Assembly (NCBI GenBank): GCA_039815505.1
Contig: JBCBZE010000068.1
Location: forward strand, 1-12,362
DNA length: 12,362 bases
Origin: CANLWN01 sp039815505
GTDB lineage: Bacteria > Bacteroidota > Bacteroidia > Flavobacteriales > Flavobacteriaceae
Direction of reading: 5' to 3'
Below the pieces are notes generated by a model, which made no database searches, was not told the DNA's origin, and was given only the letters and a program-made list of their open reading frames with translations. The position numbers and the translations under genes are program-made. Positions 5,624 to 12,362 of the stretch are shown piece after piece; position 1 is the stretch's first letter, and each line of letters begins with the position of its first letter.

Positions 5624-8404
5624 ATGAGAACACTATTATCATTATGCTTTCTAATGTTTGGAATGACTGCATTTTCCCAGACGGTTGTCACGGGAAAAGT
5701 AGTAGATCAGAATGAAGAACCTGTTCCAGGTGCCAATGTCGTTATCGTTGGAAAAGCCGTAGGGACCGTGACGGATTTTGATGGTAACTTTACATTGGAA
5801 ACAGCAGAAACTCCCCCTTTCCAATTACGAATTACCAGTATTGGGTTTACAGCGGCCACGGCAGATGTTACCGCTAACAACCAAACATTATCCATAACCA
5901 TTTCTGAAGCACAGACGCTTTTGGATGAAATAGTGATTTCTGCGTCAAGGACACCGGAACGTATTTTTGAATCGCCGGTATCCGTGGAACGTTTTGGACT
6001 TAGGGAAATTAAGAATACGTCTTCCCCATCCTTTTACGCCGGATTGGAAAATTTAAAGGGTGTAGATATCAATACGAATAGTTTAACCTTTCAGTCCATT
6101 AATACTAGAGGCTTTGCAGATTTTGCCAATACTCGTTTCCTACAATTAGTAGATGGTATGGATAACTCCGCTCCGGGACTAAACTTCGTCTTAGGGAACC
6201 TGGTAGGAATGTCCGAGTTGGATGTACAAAGCGTAGAAATATTACCGGGTGCGTCTTCTGCTCTTTATGGCGCAGGTGCCTTCAACGGGATTCTGTTTAT
6301 GCGAAGTAAAAGCCCATTTGATTTTCAAGGCATCAGCGCCTATGGAAAAACGGGTCTTACCTCGCAAGATTCGGCCGGGGACAATAATTTTTACGATATA
6401 GGGGTTCGCGTGGCCCATGCCTTCAGTGATAAATTTGCAGTAAAGGCAAATCTATCTATTCTTAAAGGTGAGGATTGGCATGCGACAAACGAAATAGATT
6501 TAGCCAACCCAGGGGCAACACGTGATGACCCCAACTATGATGGTCTAAATATCTATGGTGATGAAGTATCCACCCTTTTGAATTTTGATTCTGCGGCCGG
6601 TTTTCCAACCGGTACCATCGGTTCGGCAGAAGTTTCAAGAACAGGATATGCGGAGCAAGACCTTACCACCTATGATGCGGAAAGTGTGAAGACCGATTTT
6701 TCTGTAAACTACAGGCCTTTTGCAGATGATTTTGAAATTATTTATAATGGAAGAATAGGTAGGGGTAACACCATTTACCAAGGTGCCAATAGATATTATA
6801 TAAACAATTTCACCTTTCAACAACATAAATTAGAAATTAAAAATGACAATTTCTTTTTAAGAGGCTATATTACTTCGGAGAATGCGGGAAATTCCTACGA
6901 TACCCGATTTACCGGGATTAATATCAATAGTGCATGGAAATCCAATACGCAATGGTTTACGGAGTATGCAGGTACTTATATCCCAACTTTCCTAGGGGCC
7001 TTCCAAGGCGGTTTGTCCAGAGAGGAAGCCTCTACACAAGCGCATGCGGCGGCAAGAGTGGCGGCAGATACCGGAAGGTTGGTTCCAGGAACCCCCGAGT
7101 TCCAAGCAGTGTTCAATAGGGTAACGGCCGATGGTGATTTAACAACGGGCTCAAGATTTATCGACAATACAAAATTACGCCATATAGACGCCAATTATAA
7201 TTTTAGTTACCTCACCAAAGAGATTGCGGATATCCAGATTGGGGGATCTTTTAGAGAGTACGATTTAAGATCTGACGGGACTATTTTCACGGATTTCGAT
7301 GGTCCCATTACCTATAATGAGTTCGGAGCGTATCTTCAGGTGCAAAAGAAATTATTGGATGATCGTTTAAAATTTACAGGATCTATCCGGTATGACAAAA
7401 ACGAATTCTTCGATGGTTTTTATTCACCTAGGGTTTCTTTCGGTTATACCGCGGGACAGAACAGGAATCACAATTTTAGAATATCCGCACAACAAGGATT
7501 TCGTAATCCAACTACCCAAGACTTGTTCATTGGACTGAATGTGGGAAATGCCATTTTAGTAGGCTCGGCACCCAGTAACTTGGATAGGGATGTTAGAAAC
7601 TTTGATATAAGCGCGGACGGCCAAAACCTTACGGGGCGGTCAACCGCAACGATTGTTGGAAGGGCCGCTTACGAGAATGCTTTTTCTTTGAGTTCAGTGC
7701 AGGAGGGTAACCCCACCGCAGTTACTACAGGTTTGGTACAACCAGAAGAGATTACGGTTTTTGAAGCTGGTTATCGGGCACAAATTGGAAAGGTAACCAT
7801 AGATTTAAGCGGATATTATAATGATTATGAAAACTTTATTTCTACGGCAAGGGTAGTTGTTCCGTTGTATGGGGATTCTGGATTCACCGAGATAGGTTCA
7901 AATGGAGTGCCACTTGCTGCTTCGGCTCTTGGAAATGGAGATTTTGAGGTTTATCAAACCTATACAAATTCTACCGTAGGTATTAATTCTTATGGTGGTA
8001 CCTTGGGCGTGGACGTAAAAGTTTTAGGGAATTTTGATTTGGGTGCCAATTATACCTACGCGGAATTGGATTTTAATCAAGCCGCAAATCCAGATTTTAG
8101 ACCTCTTTTTAACACACCACAACATAAAGTAAAAGCTTCTTTTGGGAATACGGCTTTATTTGAGAATTTTGGGTTTAACATTAACTACAGATGGAGCGAC
8201 ACCTATTTTTGGCAATCGGCCTTTGCGGATGGTGATGTACCTTCGTTCAGTGTATTGGACTTGCAATTCAATTATGCCGTTCCAAGTATTAAATCGGTAT
8301 TCAAGATAGGCGGATCAAACATCTTGAACGAGGAATATTTTACTGCGGTAGGTACCGGACTCATAGGCTCGCAGTATTATGCTTCTTGGACGATAAATCC
8401 TTAA
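5624..8404 (+). CDS. TonB-dependent outer-membrane receptor with N-terminal carboxypeptidase-regulatory-like domain
   Basis: A 926-residue outer-membrane active transporter powered by TonB-ExbB-ExbD; its substrate cannot be read from the sequence. The signal peptide covers residues 1-18 (cleavage after AFS, leaving QT). A CarboxypepD_reg-like beta-sandwich follows at about 20-97 (VVTGKVVDQNEEPVPGANV, then GTVTDFDGNFTL). LLDEIVISASRTPE at 99-112 is the usual junction into the plug. The plug runs to about 232 and includes INTRGFADFANTR, LVDGMDN and VEILPGASSALYGAGAFNGIL, all classic plug motifs. The rest is the beta barrel, ending in YYASWTINP. No SusD-like lipoprotein lies next to it, so it is not a standard SusCD glycan pair. 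Metal-siderophore, vitamin or small-peptide uptake are all possible. Terminators before and after make it a single-gene unit. The ATG at 5624 is fixed by the signal peptide. Confidence 0.93.
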   Translation: MRTLLSLCFLMFGMTAFSQTVVTGKVVDQNEEPVPGANVVIVGKAVGTVTDFDGNFTLETAETPPFQLRITSIGFTAATADVTANNQTLSITISEAQTLLDEIVISASRTPERIFESPVSVERFGLREIKNTSSPSFYAGLENLKGVDINTNSLTFQSINTRGFADFANTRFLQLVDGMDNSAPGLNFVLGNLVGMSELDVQSVEILPGASSALYGAGAFNGILFMRSKSPFDFQGISAYGKTGLTSQDSAGDNNFYDIGVRVAHAFSDKFAVKANLSILKGEDWHATNEIDLANPGATRDDPNYDGLNIYGDEVSTLLNFDSAAGFPTGTIGSAEVSRTGYAEQDLTTYDAESVKTDFSVNYRPFADDFEIIYNGRIGRGNTIYQGANRYYINNFTFQQHKLEIKNDNFFLRGYITSENAGNSYDTRFTGININSAWKSNTQWFTEYAGTYIPTFLGAFQGGLSREEASTQAHAAARVAADTGRLVPGTPEFQAVFNRVTADGDLTTGSRFIDNTKLRHIDANYNFSYLTKEIADIQIGGSFREYDLRSDGTIFTDFDGPITYNEFGAYLQVQKKLLDDRLKFTGSIRYDKNEFFDGFYSPRVSFGYTAGQNRNHNFRISAQQGFRNPTTQDLFIGLNVGNAILVGSAPSNLDRDVRNFDISADGQNLTGRSTATIVGRAAYENAFSLSSVQEGNPTAVTTGLVQPEEITVFEAGYRAQIGKVTIDLSGYYNDYENFISTARVVVPLYGDSGFTEIGSNGVPLAASALGNGDFEVYQTYTNSTVGINSYGGTLGVDVKVLGNFDLGANYTYAELDFNQAANPDFRPLFNTPQHKVKASFGNTALFENFGFNINYRWSDTYFWQSAFADGDVPSFSVLDLQFNYAVPSIKSVFKIGGSNILNEEYFTAVGTGLIGSQYYASWTINP

Positions 8405-8427
8405 TAATCAGCTAAATTATCATCATA

Positions 8428-8457
8428 AAGGCTCCGTAATTCTGGAGCCTTTTTTTT
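8428..8457 (+). terminator. Rho-independent terminator after the TonB-dependent receptor gene
   Basis: AAGGCTCC (8428-8435) pairs with GGAGCCTT (8444-8451) across an 8-base loop, followed by an unbroken T-run to 8457. It begins 23 bases after the receptor stop codon. Confidence 0.9.
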
Positions 8458-8480
8458 ATGTCAAAAAAAGGGAAAAGAAG

Positions 8481-8512
8481 TTTCTATTTAAAAAGGGAAT
8501 ACCATATCTTTG
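8481..8512 (+). promoter_or_regulatory. Promoter of atpD-atpC
   Basis: TATCTTTG at 8505-8512 is a perfect match to TAnnTTTG, and its context (ATATCTTTGCAGCCG) looks like strong housekeeping promoters of flavobacteria. A TTT at 8481-8483, one mismatch from the -33 TTG, lies 21 bases upstream. Transcription would start near 8517-8520, giving a leader of about 70 bases. Confidence 0.7.
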
Positions 8513-8534
8513 CAGCCGGAAAAACGAACTCTAA

Positions 8535-8566
8535 ATATCATCGGGAGTGCGTTTTAAAAATGATAT
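8535..8566 (+). other. Weak inverted repeat in the atpD leader
   Basis: ATATCAT (8535-8541) and ATGATAT (8560-8566) are perfect 7-bp arms around an 18-base loop within the presumed 5' leader of atpD. The stem is A/T rich and may be chance. It would end 23 bases before the start codon. There is no Shine-Dalgarno sequence; the bases before the ATG are A-rich. Confidence 0.25.
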
Positions 8567-8589
8567 AATCTTTAAAACATATAAGCGTA

Positions 8590-10098
8590 ATGGCTAAAGT
8601 TACAGGTAAAGTTTCTCAAATTATCGGACCGGTTATCGATGTTGAATTTCAATCCGGTACAGATCTACCTAAAATCTATGACTCTTTGGAAATCACCAAA
8701 GCTGATGGTACTATATTGGTTTTGGAAGTACAATCGCACGTAGGTGAGAATACCGTTAGAACCATTTCCATGGATTCTACCGATGGAATGAGCAGGGGTG
8801 TAGAAGCGGTCGCGACGGGAAGTGCTATACAAATGCCTATTGGAGACGACGTTTACGGTCGTTTGTTCAATGTAATCGGTGATGCTATCGATGGTCTGGG
8901 AGATTTACCTAAAGCTGGAAAAGAAGGATTACCTATACATAGGGAAGCACCTAAGTTTGAGGATTTATCCACTTCTACGGAGGTACTGTATACGGGAATC
9001 AAGGTAATTGATCTGATTGAGCCTTATGCAAAAGGAGGGAAAATTGGATTATTCGGCGGTGCCGGTGTTGGTAAAACCGTATTGATTCAGGAATTGATCA
9101 ACAATATTGCAAAAGGACACGGTGGACTTTCTGTTTTCGCCGGTGTTGGGGAACGTACCCGGGAAGGGAACGATTTACTGCGCGAGATGTTGGAATCCGG
9201 TATTATTAAATATGGTGATGACTTCTTGCATTCCATGGAAGAAGGTGGATGGGATTTGTCCAAAGTGGATAAGAAAGCAATGAAGGAATCCAAAGCGACC
9301 TTCGTATTTGGACAAATGAACGAACCTCCCGGAGCGCGTGCCCGAGTTGCACTTTCGGGATTGACCATTGCCGAGTATTTCCGTGATGGAGCAGGAGATG
9401 GTCAGGGTAAGGATGTACTGTTCTTTGTGGATAATATATTCCGTTTTACACAAGCAGGATCTGAGGTATCGGCTTTATTGGGCCGTATGCCATCCGCGGT
9501 GGGTTATCAGCCCACACTGGCCACTGAAATGGGTACCATGCAAGAACGTATTACTTCTACCAAAAGAGGTTCCATTACATCGGTACAGGCGGTTTACGTA
9601 CCTGCGGATGATTTAACGGATCCGGCCCCCGCAACAACTTTCGCCCACTTGGATGCCACTACCGTATTGTCCCGTAAAATTGCGGAATTAGGTATTTATC
9701 CTGCTGTGGACCCATTGGATTCCACATCTAGGATTCTGACCGCGGATATTTTAGGGAATGATCATTATGATTGTGCACAACGTGTGAAAGAGTTATTGCA
9801 ACGTTATAAAGAATTACAGGATATCATTGCCATCTTGGGTATGGAGGAATTATCCGAGGAAGATAAATTGGCCGTAGGCCGTGCTAGACGTGTACAACGT
9901 TTCTTGTCCCAACCGTTCCATGTAGCCGAGCAGTTTACTGGACTAAAAGGTGTATTGGTAGATATTAAGGATACCATTAAAGGCTTCAATATGATTATGG
10001 ATGGTGAGCTAGATCACTTACCGGAATCTGCCTTTAACCTTAAAGGAACCATTGAAGAGGCTATCGAAGCCGGAGAGAAAATGTTGGCTGAAGCATAA
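8590..10098 (+). CDS. atpD: F1Fo ATP synthase, beta subunit
   Basis: The catalytic subunit of the F1 head makes ATP from ADP and phosphate on the cytoplasmic side of the inner membrane. The protein has 502 residues against about 460 in E. coli. Visible parts are the N-terminal beta-barrel (1-80), the P-loop GGAGVGKT (156-163), GERTREGND with catalytic Glu188 (187-195), Walker B LFFVD (277-281), the family signature PAVDPLDSTS (371-380), and EELSEED (419-425), the DELSEED lever that contacts gamma, with Glu in place of the first Asp. Most of the extra length is an insertion of about 27 residues at roughly 207-233 (GDDFLHSMEEGGWDLSKVDK), before FGQMNEPPGAR; about five extra residues lie near 267-273. 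Such insertions are normal in Bacteroidota beta subunits, as far as I recall. No other ATP synthase gene except atpC is nearby. Confidence 0.98.
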   Translation: MAKVTGKVSQIIGPVIDVEFQSGTDLPKIYDSLEITKADGTILVLEVQSHVGENTVRTISMDSTDGMSRGVEAVATGSAIQMPIGDDVYGRLFNVIGDAIDGLGDLPKAGKEGLPIHREAPKFEDLSTSTEVLYTGIKVIDLIEPYAKGGKIGLFGGAGVGKTVLIQELINNIAKGHGGLSVFAGVGERTREGNDLLREMLESGIIKYGDDFLHSMEEGGWDLSKVDKKAMKESKATFVFGQMNEPPGARARVALSGLTIAEYFRDGAGDGQGKDVLFFVDNIFRFTQAGSEVSALLGRMPSAVGYQPTLATEMGTMQERITSTKRGSITSVQAVYVPADDLTDPAPATTFAHLDATTVLSRKIAELGIYPAVDPLDSTSRILTADILGNDHYDCAQRVKELLQRYKELQDIIAILGMEELSEEDKLAVGRARRVQRFLSQPFHVAEQFTGLKGVLVDIKDTIKGFNMIMDGELDHLPESAFNLKGTIEEAIEAGEKMLAEA

Positions 10099-10190
10099 CC
10101 AAGCAAAGCTTGGCAAATACCAATATACAAAACCCAAATTCCAATTTGGATGAAAATCTTTGGAGTTTAGTCTTGAAATTTGAATTTTTA
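10099..10190. repeat. Structured atpD-atpC spacer with nested inverted repeats
   Basis: The 97-bp spacer begins right after the atpD stop with CCAAGC-AAA-GCTTGG (10099-10113). Then comes CCAAATT-CC-AATTTGG (10134-10149). The flanks of the second hairpin are also roughly complementary: the stretch at about 10114-10138 resembles the reverse complement of about 10159-10183, so the region 10114-10190 could fold as one long imperfect hairpin. No T-run follows. It could be an interspersed palindromic repeat, an mRNA processing or stability element that sets the beta to epsilon ratio, or a degenerate relic. Coding potential is absent. Confidence 0.5.
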
Positions 10191-10195
10191 AAAAT

Positions 10196-10474
10196 ATGTA
10201 TTTAGAAATCGTATCACCCGAAGCCACATTGTTTGCAGGAGAAGTTGTATCTGTAACCGTACCAGGGATAAACGGGGAATTTCAAATGTTATCCAATCAC
10301 GCACCTATAGTTTCCCTATTGCAAGAAGGTGATGTAAAGATCGATGGGGATATTTCTTTGGATGAAGCGTATGAAAATAAATTTTCTAAAGATACCAAGG
10401 GAAAAACTGTTTTGACCATTAGTAGTGGTACTATAGAGATGAAAGAAAACAAAGTGATTGTCTTAGCAGATTAG
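10196..10474 (+). CDS. atpC: F1Fo ATP synthase, epsilon subunit (short form)
   Basis: Epsilon sits on the central stalk with gamma and couples F1 to Fo. The 92-residue product begins MYLEIVSPEATLFAGEVVSVTVPG and continues with GEFQMLSNHAPIVSLLQEGDV, the N-terminal beta-sandwich of the family (PGxxGxFxxLxxHAP). It then ends: the C-terminal two-helix domain of E. coli epsilon (total 139 residues), which can extend and inhibit ATP hydrolysis, is missing. Short epsilon subunits are common in Bacteroidota, so this is probably normal and not a truncation; no leftover helical frame is visible downstream, and a terminator follows 24 bases later. A stretch around residues 58-68 is charged and family-variable. 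It lies 97 bases after atpD in the same transcription unit. Confidence 0.95.
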   Translation: MYLEIVSPEATLFAGEVVSVTVPGINGEFQMLSNHAPIVSLLQEGDVKIDGDISLDEAYENKFSKDTKGKTVLTISSGTIEMKENKVIVLAD

Positions 10475-10498
10475 TCTGCTATTTGCTTACAATAGTTT

Positions 10499-10530
10499 AA
10501 AAGCCATTCGTTTAACGAATGGCTTTTTTT
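10499..10530. terminator. Terminator between atpC and the convergent acetyltransferase gene
   Basis: AAAAGCCATTCGT (10499-10511) pairs with ACGAATGGCTTTT (10515-10527) around TTA, with a seven-T run (10524-10530) for the plus strand. On the minus strand the same stem is followed by TTTTAAAC, so it may also end the acetyltransferase transcript. The T-run overlaps that gene's stop codon at 10529-10531. Confidence 0.9.
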
Positions 10531-11062
10531 ATTCCCAAATAAGCAAATGCCAGTCTTGACCTAGGGAATGGTATTTTTTTAAATCGTAAAAACCTACTGC
10601 ATAATGTGCATTGAGCGAACGAACGTTCAAAGCATCCACCTCGGTAATGATACTATCGAATTCTGGCTGAATAGTTTTTTTCATAGCCTGGTACAACCTT
10701 CCGAAGACACCCTGTTTTCTATAGGACTTGTCAATACAGACTTGCCCCATGACCATGAACTTTTTCTCCTTCGGTAGTACTTTATTGATCTCTTTGAACA
10801 TAGGTTGTAAGACAGGGATTTCATCGGCAAAGCCAGGGTGCATACATAACGTATATCCTACGACCTTGTCTTTGTCTTTTGCTATGATATGAGGACATAC
10901 ATTGTTCATGCGTTGTAATAGTTCCATGGTATGGGAAACGGTGACAAAACCCTCTGTTTTTCTTTCCTCCTTTGACAGCTTATCGGGGAGATTTTGTTTT
11001 TGAAGTGCAAGGATACCTTTTAATTCTTCCCGTGAATTCACGGTACCCACAAACAGTTCCAT
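10529..11062 (-). CDS. GNAT family N-acetyltransferase
   Basis: A 177-residue cytoplasmic protein of the GNAT fold, which transfers an acetyl group from acetyl-CoA to an amine; the substrate is unknown. Motif A lies at about 105-128 (MGQVCIDKSYRKQGVFGRLYQAMK): a beta strand, then the loop that holds the CoA pyrophosphate. The loop reads RKQGVF where the usual form is Q/R-x-x-G-x-G/A, so the last position is altered. Motif B is clear: EVDALNVRSLNAHYAVGF (141-158), with the N-x-x-S-x-x-x-Y-x-x-x-G-F pattern. The N-terminal helices (1-55) are charged and less conserved. The start at 11060-11062 follows an A-rich leader. It is 22 bases downstream of the secreted protein gene on the same strand, so co-transcription is possible, though the two functions do not suggest a shared job. 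Confidence 0.88.
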   Translation of the reverse strand: MELFVGTVNSREELKGILALQKQNLPDKLSKEERKTEGFVTVSHTMELLQRMNNVCPHIIAKDKDKVVGYTLCMHPGFADEIPVLQPMFKEINKVLPKEKKFMVMGQVCIDKSYRKQGVFGRLYQAMKKTIQPEFDSIITEVDALNVRSLNAHYAVGFYDLKKYHSLGQDWHLLIWE

Positions 11063-11084
11063 TTATGTTGGTTTTATTTTTTTT

Positions 11085-12362
11085 CTACTGTATTATAATC
11101 TTCCTTACAGTATCCCCATAAGGCGTTTCCAGTAGTACCGCATATACACCCGATGGAAGCCCTGACAAATCAAAGGGAATGCTATAGGTAGTTTCTCCCC
11201 GTGCTTTTTCCGACGCCCTTAAGGCATTGCTGGTAAGGTTAAATACCTTTATGCTGATATTGCCCCTTTCCGTAAGGTTTACATCCGCAGTAAACCTTCC
11301 TGTGGTGGGGTTGGGATAGACAATGAACTCCTCTATCAGCTTACTACCGTTTTCTGTATTTCCATCAGCAACGGTACCGTCTTCTGCCAAAACCAATACC
11401 TTTTTTTGCTGCATGGCGATACAATCTCCCTTGGTGGTTCTTATACCGACTTCGTATTCACCGGGTTCGGAGAAAACCAGTTCCAGCTCATCGGAATCCT
11501 GATTCAATACGGTAGCCTCATCCGGGATGATCCATTCCAAGGTATCGGGAAGCGGGAAACTAATATCTACTGCTATTAAAGCTTCACCAACGAATACTTG
11601 GCTGGATACGGCAAACTCGGCATTGATTTCGTCCGTGCTTACAGCTACAAAAATACTTCCCATTGCCGTACAGCCAGATTCGGTGCTTACGGTTACCGTG
11701 TAATTACCCGTTTGAGCAATGTTTATGCTTGGTTCCGAACTTGAAAAACCGTTATCTGAGGTCCATTCGTATATCGCAGTGGTATCTTCAACAGTGGCAT
11801 CCAGGACTAGCTCTTGGTCTAAACAAAGCACGCGATCTTCGCCAAGGTCAACTTCCAAGGGGAGTGGGTCCTCTATCACATAGGTGCGCACAAGGGGACC
11901 GTCCCCAAACCCGGTAATGGTGACCGTATAACTACCTGCGCCGAGGCCATCAATAAAATTGGTGGTTGCTCCCGTATTCCAACTATAGGTAAAGGAACCA
12001 TTACCTTGGTTTACGATTATCTCAATGCTACCGTTGCTATCTCCTGTGCAGCTTGGTGATGTAATGGTTTCCTCAACAATATCGGGCTCGGTAACCGTAA
12101 AAATTTCGGTCAATGGACATCCGTTAGCATCGGTAACATCTACTTGATATTCGCCTGCTAGCAGATTGGAAATGTCCAAGGTATTCCCAAGGTTTTGATT
12201 GTCCGATACCCTGGTCCAAACAATATTGTAGGGAGGTAATCCTCCGTCAATAACAATGGAAATACGTCCATCGTTGGTTTGGTAGCCACTTCCATTGGTT
12301 ATATTGGCACTGGTAATTTCAAGTACGTCATGAACGTTATTAATAACAATGTTTAAGTCTGC
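11085..12362 (-). CDS. Type IX-secreted protein with SprB-like repeats and C-terminal sorting domain, 5' end outside the window
   Basis: The frame is open to the window edge, giving the last 425 residues of a larger protein; there is no true start in the window. In order from the edge there are two SprB-repeat-like modules. The first is roughly residues 13-92, with SANITNGSGYQTNDGRISI and LLAGEYQVDVTDANGC. The second is roughly 99-166, with CTGDSNGSIEI and GLGAGSYTVTITG. Two Ig/PKD-like beta modules follow: DLGEDRVLCLDQELVLDA through GNYTVTVSTESGC, then one ending in EPGEYEVGIRTTKGDC. The last 80 or so residues are a type A type IX sorting domain (FIVYPNPTTGRF, then LPSGVYAVLL and VRKIIIQ). 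The protein would cross the outer membrane through the type IX system and be attached to or released from the surface. SprB-like repeats occur in gliding adhesins, so an adhesin-like role is likely but not shown. Confidence 0.9.
   Translation of the reverse strand, partial: ADLNIVINNVHDVLEITSANITNGSGYQTNDGRISIVIDGGLPPYNIVWTRVSDNQNLGNTLDISNLLAGEYQVDVTDANGCPLTEIFTVTEPDIVEETITSPSCTGDSNGSIEIIVNQGNGSFTYSWNTGATTNFIDGLGAGSYTVTITGFGDGPLVRTYVIEDPLPLEVDLGEDRVLCLDQELVLDATVEDTTAIYEWTSDNGFSSSEPSINIAQTGNYTVTVSTESGCTAMGSIFVAVSTDEINAEFAVSSQVFVGEALIAVDISFPLPDTLEWIIPDEATVLNQDSDELELVFSEPGEYEVGIRTTKGDCIAMQQKKVLVLAEDGTVADGNTENGSKLIEEFIVYPNPTTGRFTADVNLTERGNISIKVFNLTSNALRASEKARGETTYSIPFDLSGLPSGVYAVLLETPYGDTVRKIIIQ

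Noticed and set aside
12177..12179. Start of the type IX-secreted protein at a TTG near 12179
   Set aside because: The frame stays open upstream to the window edge and continues an SprB-like repeat, so this codon is an internal leucine.
11085..12362. Possible phase-variable or CRISPR-like repeats in the secreted protein gene
   Set aside because: The repeats are diverged protein modules with no identical DNA units, spacers or long simple-sequence tracts.

Overview
The window looks like chromosomal DNA from a marine-type member of the Flavobacteriaceae (Bacteroidota). The evidence is a DUF4270 lipoprotein, a protein with SprB-like repeats and a type IX secretion sorting domain, a TonB-dependent receptor with an N-terminal carboxypeptidase-regulatory-like domain, an ATP synthase beta subunit with the long insertion typical of this phylum, a short epsilon subunit, A-rich leaders without Shine-Dalgarno sequences, and -7 boxes of the TAnnTTTG type. 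The genus cannot be fixed from the sequence.

Layout. From 1 to 696 on the minus strand lies most of panC (vitamin B5 and CoA synthesis), cut by the window edge. It diverges from a plus-strand pair: a half-length glycogen-synthase-like protein (799-1608) and, 5 bases later, a DUF4270 lipoprotein carrying calcium-binding-type thrombospondin-3 repeats (1614-3461). glmS follows (3583-5430) and ends at a strong terminator. A stand-alone TonB-dependent receptor (5624-8404) has its own candidate promoter with a 16-bp palindrome upstream, and its own terminator. atpD (8590-10098) and atpC (10196-10474) form a separate unit with a textbook flavobacterial -7 box. They are separated by a 97-bp spacer rich in inverted repeats and end at a terminator that may act in both directions. 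On the minus strand follow a GNAT acetyltransferase (10529-11062) and, upstream of it, the C-terminal part of a large secreted type IX substrate (11085 to the window end).

How the genes relate. Most are housekeeping functions: CoA precursor synthesis, glucosamine-6-phosphate for the cell wall and lipopolysaccharide, and the catalytic F1 subunits. Envelope proteins lie between them (lipoprotein, outer-membrane receptor, secreted adhesin-like protein). No phage, insertion sequence, CRISPR array, tRNA or rRNA was recognised.

There is no clear exotic system here. The features most worth a second look are the glycogen-synthase-like protein that lacks the catalytic half, its tight coupling to a TSP3-bearing DUF4270 lipoprotein, the palindrome before the receptor gene, and the structured spacer between atpD and atpC.
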